From Caryophanales bacterium UBA1744 (GTDB lineage: Bacteria > Bacillota_I > Bacilli_A > RFN20 > CAG-826): a stretch of DNA of 32,430 bases. The translations under genes were made by a program, and so were the position numbers. This document shows, one piece after another, positions 12,895-21,222 of this stretch (position 1 is its first letter; each line of letters starts with the position of its first letter). Where the stretch lies: NCBI GenBank assembly GCA_002314915.1, contig DCHU01000079.1, positions 1 to 32,430 of the forward strand. The letters run 5' to 3'. Under the pieces are notes generated by a model. That model saw only the letters and a program-made list of their open reading frames with translations. It made no database searches and was not told the origin of the DNA.

Positions 12895-13485
12895 ATGTAT
12901 AGCATTTTAATCGATACATCAGATAAGTACCTTTCAGTTGGATTGGCTAGCGATGGAAAGATTGTTGACTCAATCTCCTACGAATGCTGGCAGAGACAGA
13001 GCGAATTCCTCATCCAGGATTTAGACAAACTTCTCAAGAACAATAACGTTACGAGAAATGACATTGAAGCGGTGTGTGCTTCAAAAGGACCAGGTTCCTA
13101 TACGGGAATCAGAATCGCATTAACCGTTGCTAAGGTTATGGCATTCGCGATTAATTGCCCGCTCTACCTAACAAGCTCACTTGAAGTCCTTAAGGATTTC
13201 AGCACTCCATCAATCTGCGTTGTCAACGCAAGATCAAAGAGAAGCTATGTCGGAGTGTATGACGGAGAGAAGACAATTCTCGAAGATACAATCATGGAGA
13301 ATAAAGATCTCCTTGAGTATGTTGCTGCTCACCCTGAATACAAGGTTTGTGGCGAGGTTTCCTATCTTGGCCTTGAAGGATATCAGGCAAATGTCCTAGA
13401 GTCCCTCAATCAGCTTATGAACGATAGAAACCGTGTAGAAGATGTACTTGCAGCTAAGCCTGTATATCTCAAGGACAACTATTAA
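12895..13485 (+). CDS. tsaB: tRNA t6A synthesis scaffold protein TsaB
   Basis: 196 residues. A HSP70-actin-like (ASKHA) fold protein that forms a heterodimer with TsaD. The N-terminal strand YSILIDTSDKYLSVGLA and the conserved SKGPGSYTGIRIALTVAK (63-80) are family hallmarks, and the short length (no second ATPase lobe insertions) is as in Firmicutes TsaB. A strong AAAGGAGG is 11 bases ahead of ATG 12895. It is followed after one base by rimI. Confidence 0.95.
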   Translation: MYSILIDTSDKYLSVGLASDGKIVDSISYECWQRQSEFLIQDLDKLLKNNNVTRNDIEAVCASKGPGSYTGIRIALTVAKVMAFAINCPLYLTSSLEVLKDFSTPSICVVNARSKRSYVGVYDGEKTILEDTIMENKDLLEYVAAHPEYKVCGEVSYLGLEGYQANVLESLNQLMNDRNRVEDVLAAKPVYLKDNY

Positions 13486-13486
13486 T

Positions 13487-13939
13487 ATGGCAGATGTCAC
13501 TATTAGGAAGATGTCCGATGATGACCTAGACGTCATCGAAGAACTAGAAAGAGTATCGCTCAAGGCCCCTTGGAATAAGAAAGTATTAACTTCTGAACTT
13601 CACGAGAATCCTTGCAGCGTAATTCTTATCGCCGAAGTTGAAGGCAAGATTGCTGGATACCTCGACTTCATGATTACGTTTGATAGTGCGACTATCTCAC
13701 GTGTCGCCGTGTTTCCGAATTATAGAAGACACGGAATCGCTAGAGCGTTGCTTGAAGAGATGAACGCCATTTGCAAAGGACAGGAAGAGCCTGTTGCGTG
13801 GATCACTCTTGAAGTAAGACCTAGCAATGTTAACGCAGTTAACCTTTATCTCTCATCAGGCTATGAGAAGATAACGATCAAAAAAGCCTATTACGATGAC
13901 GGAGAAGACGCCATCTATATGATGAGGAGCTTGTTATGA
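13487..13939 (+). CDS. rimI: Ribosomal-protein-S18-alanine N-acetyltransferase-like GNAT (RimI)
   Basis: 150 residues from ATG 13487, chosen because it begins 1 base after the tsaB stop with AAGGA upstream; an in-frame ATG at 13442 lies inside tsaB. A GNAT fold: VTIRKMSDDDLDVIEELE, the central strand ISRVAVFPNYRRHGIARALL (acetyl-CoA loop R-R-x-G-[IL]-[AG]), LEVRPSNVNAVNLYLSSGY, and the C-terminal YYDDGEDAIYM typical of RimI. The tsaE-tsaB-rimI-tsaD order is a common Firmicutes arrangement. The acetylated target is not certain from sequence. It overlaps tsaD by 4 bases (ATGA). Confidence 0.93.
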   Translation: MADVTIRKMSDDDLDVIEELERVSLKAPWNKKVLTSELHENPCSVILIAEVEGKIAGYLDFMITFDSATISRVAVFPNYRRHGIARALLEEMNAICKGQEEPVAWITLEVRPSNVNAVNLYLSSGYEKITIKKAYYDDGEDAIYMMRSLL

Positions 13940-14949
13940 CTAGAATCTTAGCAATTGAATCAAGTTGCGACGAAACAGCAGTAGCCATCACTGATGACGG
14001 CAAGCTTTTGTGCAACGTTATTTCTTCCCAGGTAGATGTCCACGCTAAATACGGTGGTGTCATGCCTGAGATCGCATCTAGATTACACGCAGAGAACATC
14101 GATGTTTGCTTAAAGGAAGCCTTAGAGAAATCTGGTTTAGGATTCGAAGACATGGATGCAATCGCAGTTACCAGAGGCCCTGGTTTAATTGGATGCTTGC
14201 ATGTCGGTTTGCAGGCCGCAAAAACGATCGCGATGCTCTACAATAAGCCATTAATCCCAGTACATCACCTTGCTGGACACATTTACGCAAACGAATACGC
14301 TGGAGAATTCAAGTTCCCAATGTTATGCGTAATCGTATCAGGCGGAAATACCGAACTCGTTATTATGAGAGACCATCTCAATTTCGAGATTATCGGTGAG
14401 ACAAAGGATGATGCTGTCGGAGAATGCTATGACAAAGTGGCGAGAGTTCTTGGATTCCCTTATCCAGGTGGACTTCCAATCGATAGAGCCTCAAAACTAG
14501 GTGAGCATACATATGACTTGCCAATGCCATTATCGCATGAGGATTCTTATGACTTCTCATATTCTGGTCTTAAGACCAGTGTCATCAACCTTGCTAATAC
14601 GCTCAAGATGAAGGGCGAGGAATTACGTCCAAACGACCTTGCTAAATCGTTCCAAGATGTAGCAATCGGTATGATTGTTGATAAGGCAACAAAAGCCGCG
14701 AGAGCATATGACGTTAAGCAGGTTATCCTCGCTGGAGGAGTCTCTGCAAACTCATATCTCAGAGAGTGCATGAAAAATAGACTAGAGAACACCGGAATCG
14801 ATTTGATTATTCCACCTCTCTGGTGCACAACAGACAACGCTGCAATGATCGCCAAAGTTGCAGAAAGACTATACAGAGAAGGCGTGTTCGCTGATTTATC
14901 TTTAGGAGTAGATCCTAACTGGAAAATCGACGAATATAGAAAGTTTTAA
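13936..14949 (+). CDS. tsaD: tRNA N6-threonylcarbamoyladenosine synthase catalytic subunit TsaD
   Basis: 337 residues, full length. The iron-binding motif HHLAGHIYAN (His111 and His115) and the opening ILAIESSCDETAVAI, HAKYGGVMPEIASRLH, TRGPGLIGCLHVG, VSGGNTELV and the third metal ligand region near CTTDNAAMIA are all present. TsaD transfers threonylcarbamoyl from threonylcarbamoyl-AMP to A37 with TsaB and TsaE. The partner enzyme TsaC/Sua5 is not in this window. A start overlapping the rimI stop (ATGA) implies coupling. A promoter for asnS lies just after the stop. Confidence 0.97.
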   Translation: MTRILAIESSCDETAVAITDDGKLLCNVISSQVDVHAKYGGVMPEIASRLHAENIDVCLKEALEKSGLGFEDMDAIAVTRGPGLIGCLHVGLQAAKTIAMLYNKPLIPVHHLAGHIYANEYAGEFKFPMLCVIVSGGNTELVIMRDHLNFEIIGETKDDAVGECYDKVARVLGFPYPGGLPIDRASKLGEHTYDLPMPLSHEDSYDFSYSGLKTSVINLANTLKMKGEELRPNDLAKSFQDVAIGMIVDKATKAARAYDVKQVILAGGVSANSYLRECMKNRLENTGIDLIIPPLWCTTDNAAMIAKVAERLYREGVFADLSLGVDPNWKIDEYRKF

Positions 14950-14959
14950 TAAAAGTAAG

Positions 14960-14987
14960 TTAACAAAGTCTACATTTAATGTATACT
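14960..14987 (+). promoter_or_regulatory. Predicted asnS promoter
   Basis: TTAACA (14960-14965, 5 of 6), a 16-base spacer and TATACT (14982-14987, 5 of 6). It lies directly after tsaD and 32 bases ahead of ATG 15019. No T-box leader is present: the leader is far too short. Confidence 0.65.
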
Positions 14988-15018
14988 TTCAAACGCGAAA
15001 AGCAAAAGGAGAAAGATT

Positions 15019-16425
15019 ATGAGCAAAATTATTGATGTTCGCACAACCTATGAAGCCTTCGCTAGTGGGGCTGACCTTTCCGCATTCGGTGAGGTTGAAA
15101 TTTATGGATGGGCAAGAACTAATAGAAACTCTGGTCAGATTGGATTTATTGAACTCCATGATGGTACAGCATTTAAATCCATCCAGGTAGTTTACTCAAA
15201 TGACTCTGAAGACTATGACGCAATCGCTCATATCACAACAGCTGCAGCTATCAAGGTTACAGGCACAATCGTCCTCACACCTGAGATGAAGCAGCCATTC
15301 GAGATTCACGCTAAGACAGTTGAATTATTGGGCGACGTTGCAGAAGACTACCCGCTTCAGAAGAAGAGAGCATCTCTTGAGTTCTTACGTGAAATTGCAT
15401 ATTTAAGACCAAGAGCAAACACTTTCCAGGCGGTATTCCGTGTTAGATCTGTCCTCGCTATGGCAGTTCACACATTCTTCCAGGAAAGAGGATTCGTTTA
15501 TGTCCACACACCAGAAATCACAGGAAACGATGCTGAAGGTGCTGGATCGGTATTCTCAATCTCAACAGAGGGAACACCACATCCATATACAGATTTCTAT
15601 GGTACAAAAGCTTCTTTAACCGTTTCAGGACAGTTACACGTTGAAGCATTCGCATTAGCATTCAAAGACGTTTACACATTCGGACCAACATTCCGCGCTG
15701 AGAAGTCAAACACAAAGAGACACGCATCAGAATTCTGGATGATTGAGCCTGAACTCGCATTCTGCGACTTAAACGGCGATATGGAGTGCATTGAGTCATG
15801 CATCAAGTTCTGCATCCGCTACGTCCTCGAAAAGTGCCCAGATGAAATGAATTTCTTCGCAACATGGATCGACAAAGGACTCATGGACAAACTTAACGCA
15901 GTTCTCAACACACCATTCACAAGAATGGATTATACCGAAGGTATTAAGATCCTTCAGGAAGCTGTTAAGAACGGCCACAAGTTCGATTACAACAAGATCG
16001 AATGGGGCATGGATCTTCAGTCAGAACACGAAAGATATCTCACTGAAGAAGTCGTTAAGGGACCAACATTCCTTATCAACTATCCAGAGGCAATCAAGGC
16101 ATTCTATATGAAAGAGAACGGACCAGATAAGGTTGGCCCAAACGGCGAGAAGACTGTCGCTGCATGTGACTTACTCGTTCCAGGAGAAGGCGAAATCGTT
16201 GGTGGTTCTCAGAGAGAAGAAATCTATGATGTCTTAAAGGCAAAGATGGATAAGCTCGGCAACACAAACGGCCTTGAATGGTACCTCAACCTCCGTAAGT
16301 ACGGTGGATGCGTCCACTCGGGATTCGGTATCGGATTCGACAGACTCTTAATGTATATCACTGGAATCGATAACATCAGAGACACAGAACCTTACCCACG
16401 TACTTCAAATGCGTTAAAGTATTAA
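15019..16425 (+). CDS. asnS: Asparaginyl-tRNA synthetase (class II)
   Basis: 468 residues, full length. Charges tRNA-Asn in the cytoplasm. The N-terminal OB-fold anticodon-binding domain (about 22-110) has VEIYGWARTNRNSGQIGFIE, and the class II catalytic domain follows with motif 1 near FFQERGFVYVHTPEIT, motif 2 TFRAEKSNTKRHASEFWMIE and motif 3 GFGIGFDRLLMYITGI. GSVFSIS and SGQLHVEAFA identify the AsnRS rather than AspRS branch. A good AAAGGAG is 12 bases before ATG. Codons are strongly biased (Thr ACA, Pro CCA, Arg AGA), as expected for a highly expressed gene. A 50-codon microprotein gene begins 1 base after its stop. Confidence 0.97.
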   Translation: MSKIIDVRTTYEAFASGADLSAFGEVEIYGWARTNRNSGQIGFIELHDGTAFKSIQVVYSNDSEDYDAIAHITTAAAIKVTGTIVLTPEMKQPFEIHAKTVELLGDVAEDYPLQKKRASLEFLREIAYLRPRANTFQAVFRVRSVLAMAVHTFFQERGFVYVHTPEITGNDAEGAGSVFSISTEGTPHPYTDFYGTKASLTVSGQLHVEAFALAFKDVYTFGPTFRAEKSNTKRHASEFWMIEPELAFCDLNGDMECIESCIKFCIRYVLEKCPDEMNFFATWIDKGLMDKLNAVLNTPFTRMDYTEGIKILQEAVKNGHKFDYNKIEWGMDLQSEHERYLTEEVVKGPTFLINYPEAIKAFYMKENGPDKVGPNGEKTVAACDLLVPGEGEIVGGSQREEIYDVLKAKMDKLGNTNGLEWYLNLRKYGGCVHSGFGIGFDRLLMYITGIDNIRDTEPYPRTSNALKY

Positions 16426-16426
16426 T

Positions 16427-16579
16427 ATGACAGATACAAACGCGCAGAACACCGGAGCATTGACTCCAGAAGAAAAGAAGAACCTCGCAAAGAAAAGAGG
16501 ATTCTTCGCGATCATCGCAATCGATTGTGTCCTTGCAATAGTGCTTGCATGGGCCGTGATCAGCATCTTCGTCGGATAA
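16427..16579 (+). CDS. Tail-anchored membrane microprotein (50 residues)
   Basis: A 50-codon frame starts 1 base after the asnS stop (TAATATG). The protein has a charged N-terminal half with LTPEEKKNLAKKRG (12-25) and a single C-terminal hydrophobic helix (about 26-49) ending at a final Gly. The same plan, including a near-identical charged stretch LTEEEKKSAKKSMIG, is found in the microprotein at 30464-30613, which argues that both are real genes. It has no ribosome site of its own and would depend on coupling to asnS. A terminator follows 15 bases after the stop. Function unknown. Confidence 0.65.
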   Translation: MTDTNAQNTGALTPEEKKNLAKKRGFFAIIAIDCVLAIVLAWAVISIFVG

Positions 16580-16594
16580 GATAGAAGACAAATT

Positions 16595-16620
16595 AAAACC
16601 GCCGTAACAGGCGGTTTTTC
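16595..16620. terminator. Bidirectional rho-independent terminator
   Basis: AAAACCGCC (16595-16603), loop GTAACA, GGCGGTTTT (16610-16618) and Ts on both strands. It ends the asnS unit on the plus strand and the membrane-protein unit on the minus strand, whose last stop codon abuts it. Confidence 0.85.
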
Positions 16621-17298
16621 TTATTGTTGAGTTCTGTTGATTCTATCCAAGTCTTCCTTCTTAGGAGTCTCGTCGTAGAAGTTGAATCCCTTGAGGGAAT
16701 TATGATATGTCTCATCAACAATTCTTCTAAGAGCACTTGCTCTAGCAATGAATGCTTGAGACACAACGAACATGTATACGGATGTGATGATGAATAATGT
16801 GATTATCACGTATGATGCCCAGTGTGCTGCAACTGGATTTGGATACTCTCTTACGGTGACTGACATAAGCTTATAGAAACCGGCGAAATCCTTTTCCCAA
16901 ACTGTGTCGAACTTGAAGAGTAGCTCTCCGAAGTTGTAGAAGTGATTCTCCATGAATCCTGTGCCTTTGATGGTACAGAGTGAGTAGACGACCCAGAACA
17001 AGAGGATGAAGAGATATGCTGCCATAGCCGGCGTTGCTTCTTTAAAGAAGATTCTTGCGTTCTTCTTTCTTCCATATGCCATTGCGGATTTTCGGGTCTC
17101 AAGGATTCTGTACTTGATTGGCTCAGCGATGTTGGATTCGATTCTATCGCCCATCTTGTTTGTGATGTAGCGTACCGCCATTCCGATGAATCCCGCCAAG
17201 AAGAGAACAACGACAAGAATAACCAATAGGGTTATGAGCAATCTTCTGTCGCTCTCGGACATTTCAAGGCTGACTAATAACGTGTTTAAGTATTCCAT
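16621..17298 (-). CDS. Uncharacterised three-helix membrane protein
   Basis: 225 residues that I do not recognise. Hydrophobic helices lie at about 19-42, 91-110 and 161-182. A basic cytoplasmic-looking linker (61-90, with YRILETRKSAMAYGRKKNARI) separates helices 1 and 2. An aromatic-rich loop between helices 2 and 3 (111-160, FMENHFYNFGELLFKFDTVW) would be external if the N-terminus faces out, and a polar C-terminal tail ends at RINRTQQ. The start overlaps the stop of the upstream gene by one base (TAATG), so the two are translated together and probably function together. No catalytic motif is seen. Confidence 0.75.
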   Translation of the reverse strand: MEYLNTLLVSLEMSESDRRLLITLLVILVVVLFLAGFIGMAVRYITNKMGDRIESNIAEPIKYRILETRKSAMAYGRKKNARIFFKEATPAMAAYLFILLFWVVYSLCTIKGTGFMENHFYNFGELLFKFDTVWEKDFAGFYKLMSVTVREYPNPVAAHWASYVIITLFIITSVYMFVVSQAFIARASALRRIVDETYHNSLKGFNFYDETPKKEDLDRINRTQQ

Positions 17299-17870
17299 TA
17301 TTTATCCTCCTCTCCGAACAAGTCGATTGCTTCGATCTGTGGGGCTTCTTGAGTTCCAATCATCTGTTGATTGTTCATCGAGATTTCATCAAACGTTGGT
17401 TCGTGAAGCTGGTTATCAAATCTATCCTGGTAAACATCGTTTACCTCAGTTGCGTTCATATCGATTCTCTGATTTGGGTTCTGGAATGCTGGATTTGGAT
17501 TCTGATTAGCATTAGCGCCCATAGGATTTCCATAGTAATTGTTTGTGACGTTATAGGTGGACTGTTGAGAGTTGTCCTGATTTGAAACATTCGATGTGTT
17601 GTTGGAAGCCGTGACAGGGGCGGTCTGAGTTCCTTGATTTGGGTTTACTGCCTGTTCCTGGAGTATTCTCTTGATCTCTTTTACCCTTGCGTCTTCTGGC
17701 AATTCTTCAAAGAAGGTATCGCCCTTGAAGAAACGGATTGTTCCCTTAAAGAAATAGAAAACATATACGCCCAATCCGTAGATTGCGTAGCATACAACTC
17801 CTAGAATCAAGAGAGGTAGGGCGATGAAATAGAGGAGCCCCAATCCAAAATTCTTAATGAATTTTCCCAT
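17298..17870 (-). CDS. Membrane-anchored protein with Asn/Gln-rich disordered tail
   Basis: 190 residues. One long or paired N-terminal hydrophobic segment (about 9-42) is followed by a short amphipathic basic patch (FKGTIRFFKGD) and a helix at 53-75, and then by an Asn/Gln/Pro-rich low-complexity region (about 75-150, e.g. NVTNNYYGNPMGANANQNPN). The acidic C-terminus is IDLFGEEDK. I recognise no family. The predicted -10 box TAATAT lies only 6 bases upstream of the ATG and no ribosome site is seen, so the mRNA may be leaderless. It is the first gene of a pair with the gene at 16621-17298. Confidence 0.7.
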   Translation of the reverse strand: MGKFIKNFGLGLLYFIALPLLILGVVCYAIYGLGVYVFYFFKGTIRFFKGDTFFEELPEDARVKEIKRILQEQAVNPNQGTQTAPVTASNNTSNVSNQDNSQQSTYNVTNNYYGNPMGANANQNPNPAFQNPNQRIDMNATEVNDVYQDRFDNQLHEPTFDEISMNNQQMIGTQEAPQIEAIDLFGEEDK

Positions 17871-17876
17871 GGCTAT

Positions 17877-17906
17877 ATATTAATGTTTTTTGATGCTTTC
17901 TAGCAA
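17877..17906 (-). promoter_or_regulatory. Predicted promoter for the 17870/17298 gene pair
   Basis: Minus strand: TTGCTA (17906-17901, 4 of 6), 18-base spacer, TAATAT (17882-17877). Transcription would begin at or next to the ATG at 17870. The -35 box overlaps the stop codon of the upstream gene. Confidence 0.4.
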
Positions 17907-18811
17907 GACTGCTTTTTAGAAATGAGTGAGATAAATGAAGTTAAGGCGATTGCATCAAGGAACAAAGTTCCTAAAGCAATGACTGTCTCGGTTCCAAATT
18001 GCTTAGCAAATATTGCAAATGCAAAGAATGCCGCGACAAGAAGAACCGCAAGGATAATGTAGTAATAGAATTTAACTTTTTTAAGCAATGTAGGAACCGT
18101 AAACAATGTGAAGAACAACGAAAGAGAGAAGAATAGGTAAGTAAGGGTTGTACTATGAAAAGCCAGTACAAGTGAGAGGTCTGAAAAGACAATTACCAAG
18201 ATTGGATATAGAAACTTCTCAAATGAATAAGTCTTCGTTTCAAAACCAAGTTTCTCATGGATGAAATACATAACTAGATGATTAATGGAGATAGAACCCC
18301 ACGAAACAGCAAACATAAGTGAAGGAAATAGTGAAGCTGCGAAAGAGGATCCACCCTTACCTAAAGCGAGCATAAGAGAATTAATCATGTCTACTTCATA
18401 AATGATTCCAATTAAGTAAAAACTTAAATATGTTGTGCCAAGCGTCCATAAAGAACACGCAAGGATAGTTAAAGCTACAGGGCATTTAAACTTGTTTAAC
18501 GCTCCGTAAATCAATCCTGCTGATATTGATGGAATTATATAGAAAAGAGTCGTTGTCAAATCATAGCAGGTTACGATTAACGGAATAGCTAAAGCCGAAA
18601 CGCAATAAACTGCAATCCACTTTGGCTTAAGAACATAAATTGCTAGAGCGTTTACGCATGGCAGAATGAGTGCCGCAGCGATTGCTGACCCCAAGATGAA
18701 AGAGAGGATAATGGAAAACACGCCATTGATAGCTGCCATCATTGCAATGAATGCAATGTTCTGTAACGGTGTTTCTCTCTTCCAAGACGTATTCATTACT
18801 ATGATTATCAT
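17900..18811 (-). CDS. Polytopic membrane protein, possibly S-component-like
   Basis: 303 residues, very hydrophobic, about eight or nine predicted helices, with a few Lys/Arg loops. The start at 18811 is supported by AGGAG 8 bases upstream. The opening (LQNIAFIAMMAAINGVFSIILSFI) resembles the first helix of ECF S-components and DUF2232-type proteins, and the first 190 residues could be an S-component-like unit, but the diagnostic G-P-x-x-G pattern of the other three S-components in this window is missing. The C-terminal half (about 195-300) is a further set of helices. I do not assign a substrate. Base composition and codon choice are less biased than in its neighbours. Confidence 0.65.
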   Translation of the reverse strand: MIIIVMNTSWKRETPLQNIAFIAMMAAINGVFSIILSFILGSAIAAALILPCVNALAIYVLKPKWIAVYCVSALAIPLIVTCYDLTTTLFYIIPSISAGLIYGALNKFKCPVALTILACSLWTLGTTYLSFYLIGIIYEVDMINSLMLALGKGGSSFAASLFPSLMFAVSWGSISINHLVMYFIHEKLGFETKTYSFEKFLYPILVIVFSDLSLVLAFHSTTLTYLFFSLSLFFTLFTVPTLLKKVKFYYYIILAVLLVAAFFAFAIFAKQFGTETVIALGTLFLDAIALTSFISLISKKQSC

Positions 18812-18898
18812 CGTTTCTTCTCCTAAAAGGAAAAGAAATTGTATTTTTTATGAATATTTGCATGTCAAGTCTAGAAGGTAAATTAATATAAGGGTAAA

Positions 18899-18913
18899 CT
18901 TAACTTTGTTAAG
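18899..18913 (+). repeat. Small inverted repeat just ahead of pcrA
   Basis: CTTAAC-TTT-GTTAAG, a perfect six-base inverted repeat 5 bases before ATG 18919 and downstream of a TATAAG (18887-18892). It would sit in the very short leader and could be a repressor site or hairpin. No Shine-Dalgarno is visible. Confidence 0.4.
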
Positions 18914-18918
18914 AATTT

Positions 18919-21222
18919 ATGGATTTTAAGAAGTTATTGAATGATAGGCAGTATGATGCCGTTTCAACTTCCTCACAATATGTGAGAGTCGTTGCTGGCG
19001 CTGGTTCGGGCAAGACCAGAGTTTTGACTTATAGAATTGCCTATTTGGTCGCAGAGTTAAATGTGGATCCTAGGTCTATTTTAGCTATTACTTTCACTAA
19101 CAAAGCTGCGGGTGAAATGGCAGATAGAGCCGCTAATTTAGTTAAGGATGTATTGGGTTTCTTGCCTCCTTTACATATCTCAACATTCCATTCTTTCTGT
19201 GCAAGGTTCTTGCGTCAGGAAGCAGACGTAATCGGATTCCCGAGAAGCTTCACGATTTATGATGAGGATGATAAGTCAAAACTCATTAAAAACATCGCTG
19301 TAGAAAAGGGATATAAAAAAGGCGACAGTTTTGTTAAAGAAGCTTCGCGTTATATCGATAAGCAAAAAACCAAAGGTTTGTACCCTGATGATATCCATAT
19401 TAAATTCGAGAGATTCCCTAATGAGAAGAAGTACTTGGATTTCTACGCTACATACGAAAAGAAAAAAGATGAATCTTTCGCCATGGACTTCGATGACTTA
19501 TTGTTAAAAACAATAAAGATTCTTGAATTGGATGAGAGAGTCAGAGAGAAGTGGGCCGGTCGTTTTGACCATATGCTTGTCGATGAGTTCCAAGACACGA
19601 ACGACGTTCAGTATAAACTGATGTCATTGCTTCTCAGAAGAGATACATGCCTATATGTAGTTGGTGACCCTGACCAGACGATCTACACCTGGAGAGGTGC
19701 TAACCAAAACATCATTCTCAACTATGAACAAGAATATGGAAATGTTGAGACAATAATCCTCAATGAGAACTATCGTTCAACAAAGAAGATTCTTGATGCC
19801 GCCAATAAACTGATTAAAAACAACAAGAAGAGAGTTCCTAAGGACTTATTCACAAACGCAGATGGCGGAGAAGAAGTCGTTGGTAACGTCTTGCAAAGAG
19901 CAGATGATGAAGCTTCGTGGGTTGCTAGAAAAGTCTCAGAGGTTGCTAGAAGAAACAGAAACGAGAATGGTGAGCCAACATTCAGAAATATCGCTGTTCT
20001 TTATCGCTCGTCATATATGACGCGTCCTTTTGAAATTGCGTTCAAGGACGCTCAAATCCCATACAAGATTTACGGCGGTGTGCGATTCTATGAACGTATG
20101 GAAGTTAAAGATTTGCTTTCATACTTTAACCTAATGGTTAACCCAAAGGACAATATCGCATTCGAACGTATCATTAACGTTCCGAAAAGAAGCATTGGAG
20201 AGACTTCTGTTGATCGCATAAGAGAAGAGGCTTTAAATGCCAATTTATCCGAATATGAATACATGAAGAATATCGAGGCGTTTGAAGAAACTACAAGCCT
20301 TCCTTCACGTGTTATCAAACAGTGTTCTTTATTCATTGCATCCATGGAAGCTACCAAGGAAAAACTCACTGATAACCTTGAAGTTTACTCATCTGTTTTA
20401 AAGGATTTCGTAAATGAAATTGGATATATGGATTATCTCAAGAAGGACGAAGACCCAGAAGAGGACAGAATCAAGAACGTAGAAGAATTATTCAACGATA
20501 TCTCTCACTTCATTGAAAAGAACCCTGAGTCAAAGTTCGAAGAATATCTCCAGAATGTAACTTTGCTTACATCTCAGGACGACATCTCCGGCGGTAATTT
20601 CATATCTCTTATGACCATCCACGTTGCAAAGGGACTTGAGTTCGACAACGTGTTCATCATCGGAATGAACCAAGGTGCATTCCCATCAGACCGTTCTCTT
20701 GCGGAATCCGGAAGAGACGGAGATGAAGAAGAAAGACGTTTAGCATACGTTGCTATGACTAGAGCCAGAAAGAGATTGTTCTGCACGTGTAACGAGGGTT
20801 ATTCTTACATTACAGACTCAAAACTTACGCCATCTCAATACTTCAAAGAAGCGGGCATTGCCTTGCCTAGATCAAATTACTTTGAATCGAATCCATTATG
20901 GAGTAGCAAGGGAAGCGGTTCTTCTTATAGAAACCCTCAGCCATCTAGAACCGGGAAGAGTTTCTTCTCCGATGGAGAGGCAATCAATCCATTCCAGAGG
21001 CAGGAAGAGAAAAAGCCTGAACCACCAGCGAAGAAAGACAACGGCATCACCGACTGGAAGGTTGGAGACCTCGTTGACCATCAAAAATTCGGTAGAGGTA
21101 AGGTTATTGAGATTATTAATGACAAGATAATTAAGATTAACTTCGATAATGAAGGTGTTAAAACATTGCTATCAAGTCACCCAATGCTTGATAGAGCTAA
21201 ATCGGAAGGAGGAGACGCATGA
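18919..21222 (+). CDS. pcrA: ATP-dependent DNA helicase PcrA/UvrD
   Basis: 767 residues, full-length superfamily 1A 3'-5' helicase for repair and clearing of replication obstacles. The motifs in order are: Q motif NDRQYDAV, Walker A GAGSGKTR (27-34), Ia TFTNKAAGEM, II DEFQDTN (221-227), III GDPDQTIYTWRGA (248-260), IV LNENYRS, V TIHVAKGLEFDNVFI and VI EERRLAYVAMTRA. The C-terminus has a disordered linker (about 650-710) and the Tudor-like RNA-polymerase-contact domain (VGDLVDHQKFGRGKVIEI..). It overlaps ligA by 4 bases (ATGA), the usual Firmicutes pcrA-ligA pairing. There is no clear ribosome site. Confidence 0.98.
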   Translation: MDFKKLLNDRQYDAVSTSSQYVRVVAGAGSGKTRVLTYRIAYLVAELNVDPRSILAITFTNKAAGEMADRAANLVKDVLGFLPPLHISTFHSFCARFLRQEADVIGFPRSFTIYDEDDKSKLIKNIAVEKGYKKGDSFVKEASRYIDKQKTKGLYPDDIHIKFERFPNEKKYLDFYATYEKKKDESFAMDFDDLLLKTIKILELDERVREKWAGRFDHMLVDEFQDTNDVQYKLMSLLLRRDTCLYVVGDPDQTIYTWRGANQNIILNYEQEYGNVETIILNENYRSTKKILDAANKLIKNNKKRVPKDLFTNADGGEEVVGNVLQRADDEASWVARKVSEVARRNRNENGEPTFRNIAVLYRSSYMTRPFEIAFKDAQIPYKIYGGVRFYERMEVKDLLSYFNLMVNPKDNIAFERIINVPKRSIGETSVDRIREEALNANLSEYEYMKNIEAFEETTSLPSRVIKQCSLFIASMEATKEKLTDNLEVYSSVLKDFVNEIGYMDYLKKDEDPEEDRIKNVEELFNDISHFIEKNPESKFEEYLQNVTLLTSQDDISGGNFISLMTIHVAKGLEFDNVFIIGMNQGAFPSDRSLAESGRDGDEEERRLAYVAMTRARKRLFCTCNEGYSYITDSKLTPSQYFKEAGIALPRSNYFESNPLWSSKGSGSSYRNPQPSRTGKSFFSDGEAINPFQRQEEKKPEPPAKKDNGITDWKVGDLVDHQKFGRGKVIEIINDKIIKINFDNEGVKTLLSSHPMLDRAKSEGGDA

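Noticed and set aside
13442..13486. Longer rimI start inside tsaB
   Set aside because: The extra 15 residues have no GNAT character; ATG 13487 follows the tsaB stop by one base with an AAGGA upstream.
14958..14970. Shared ten-base match ACTTTGTTAA between the pcrA leader and the asnS promoter (minus strand)
   Set aside because: The match is short and AT-rich, in opposite orientation and with different spacing; chance is likely.
14950..15018. T-box leader upstream of asnS
   Set aside because: Only 69 bases separate tsaD and asnS, too short for the specifier loop and antiterminator.
18899..18913. LexA/DinR box ahead of pcrA
   Set aside because: The arms are CTTAAC/GTTAAG with a 3-base centre, not the GAAC-N4-GTTC of Gram-positive LexA.
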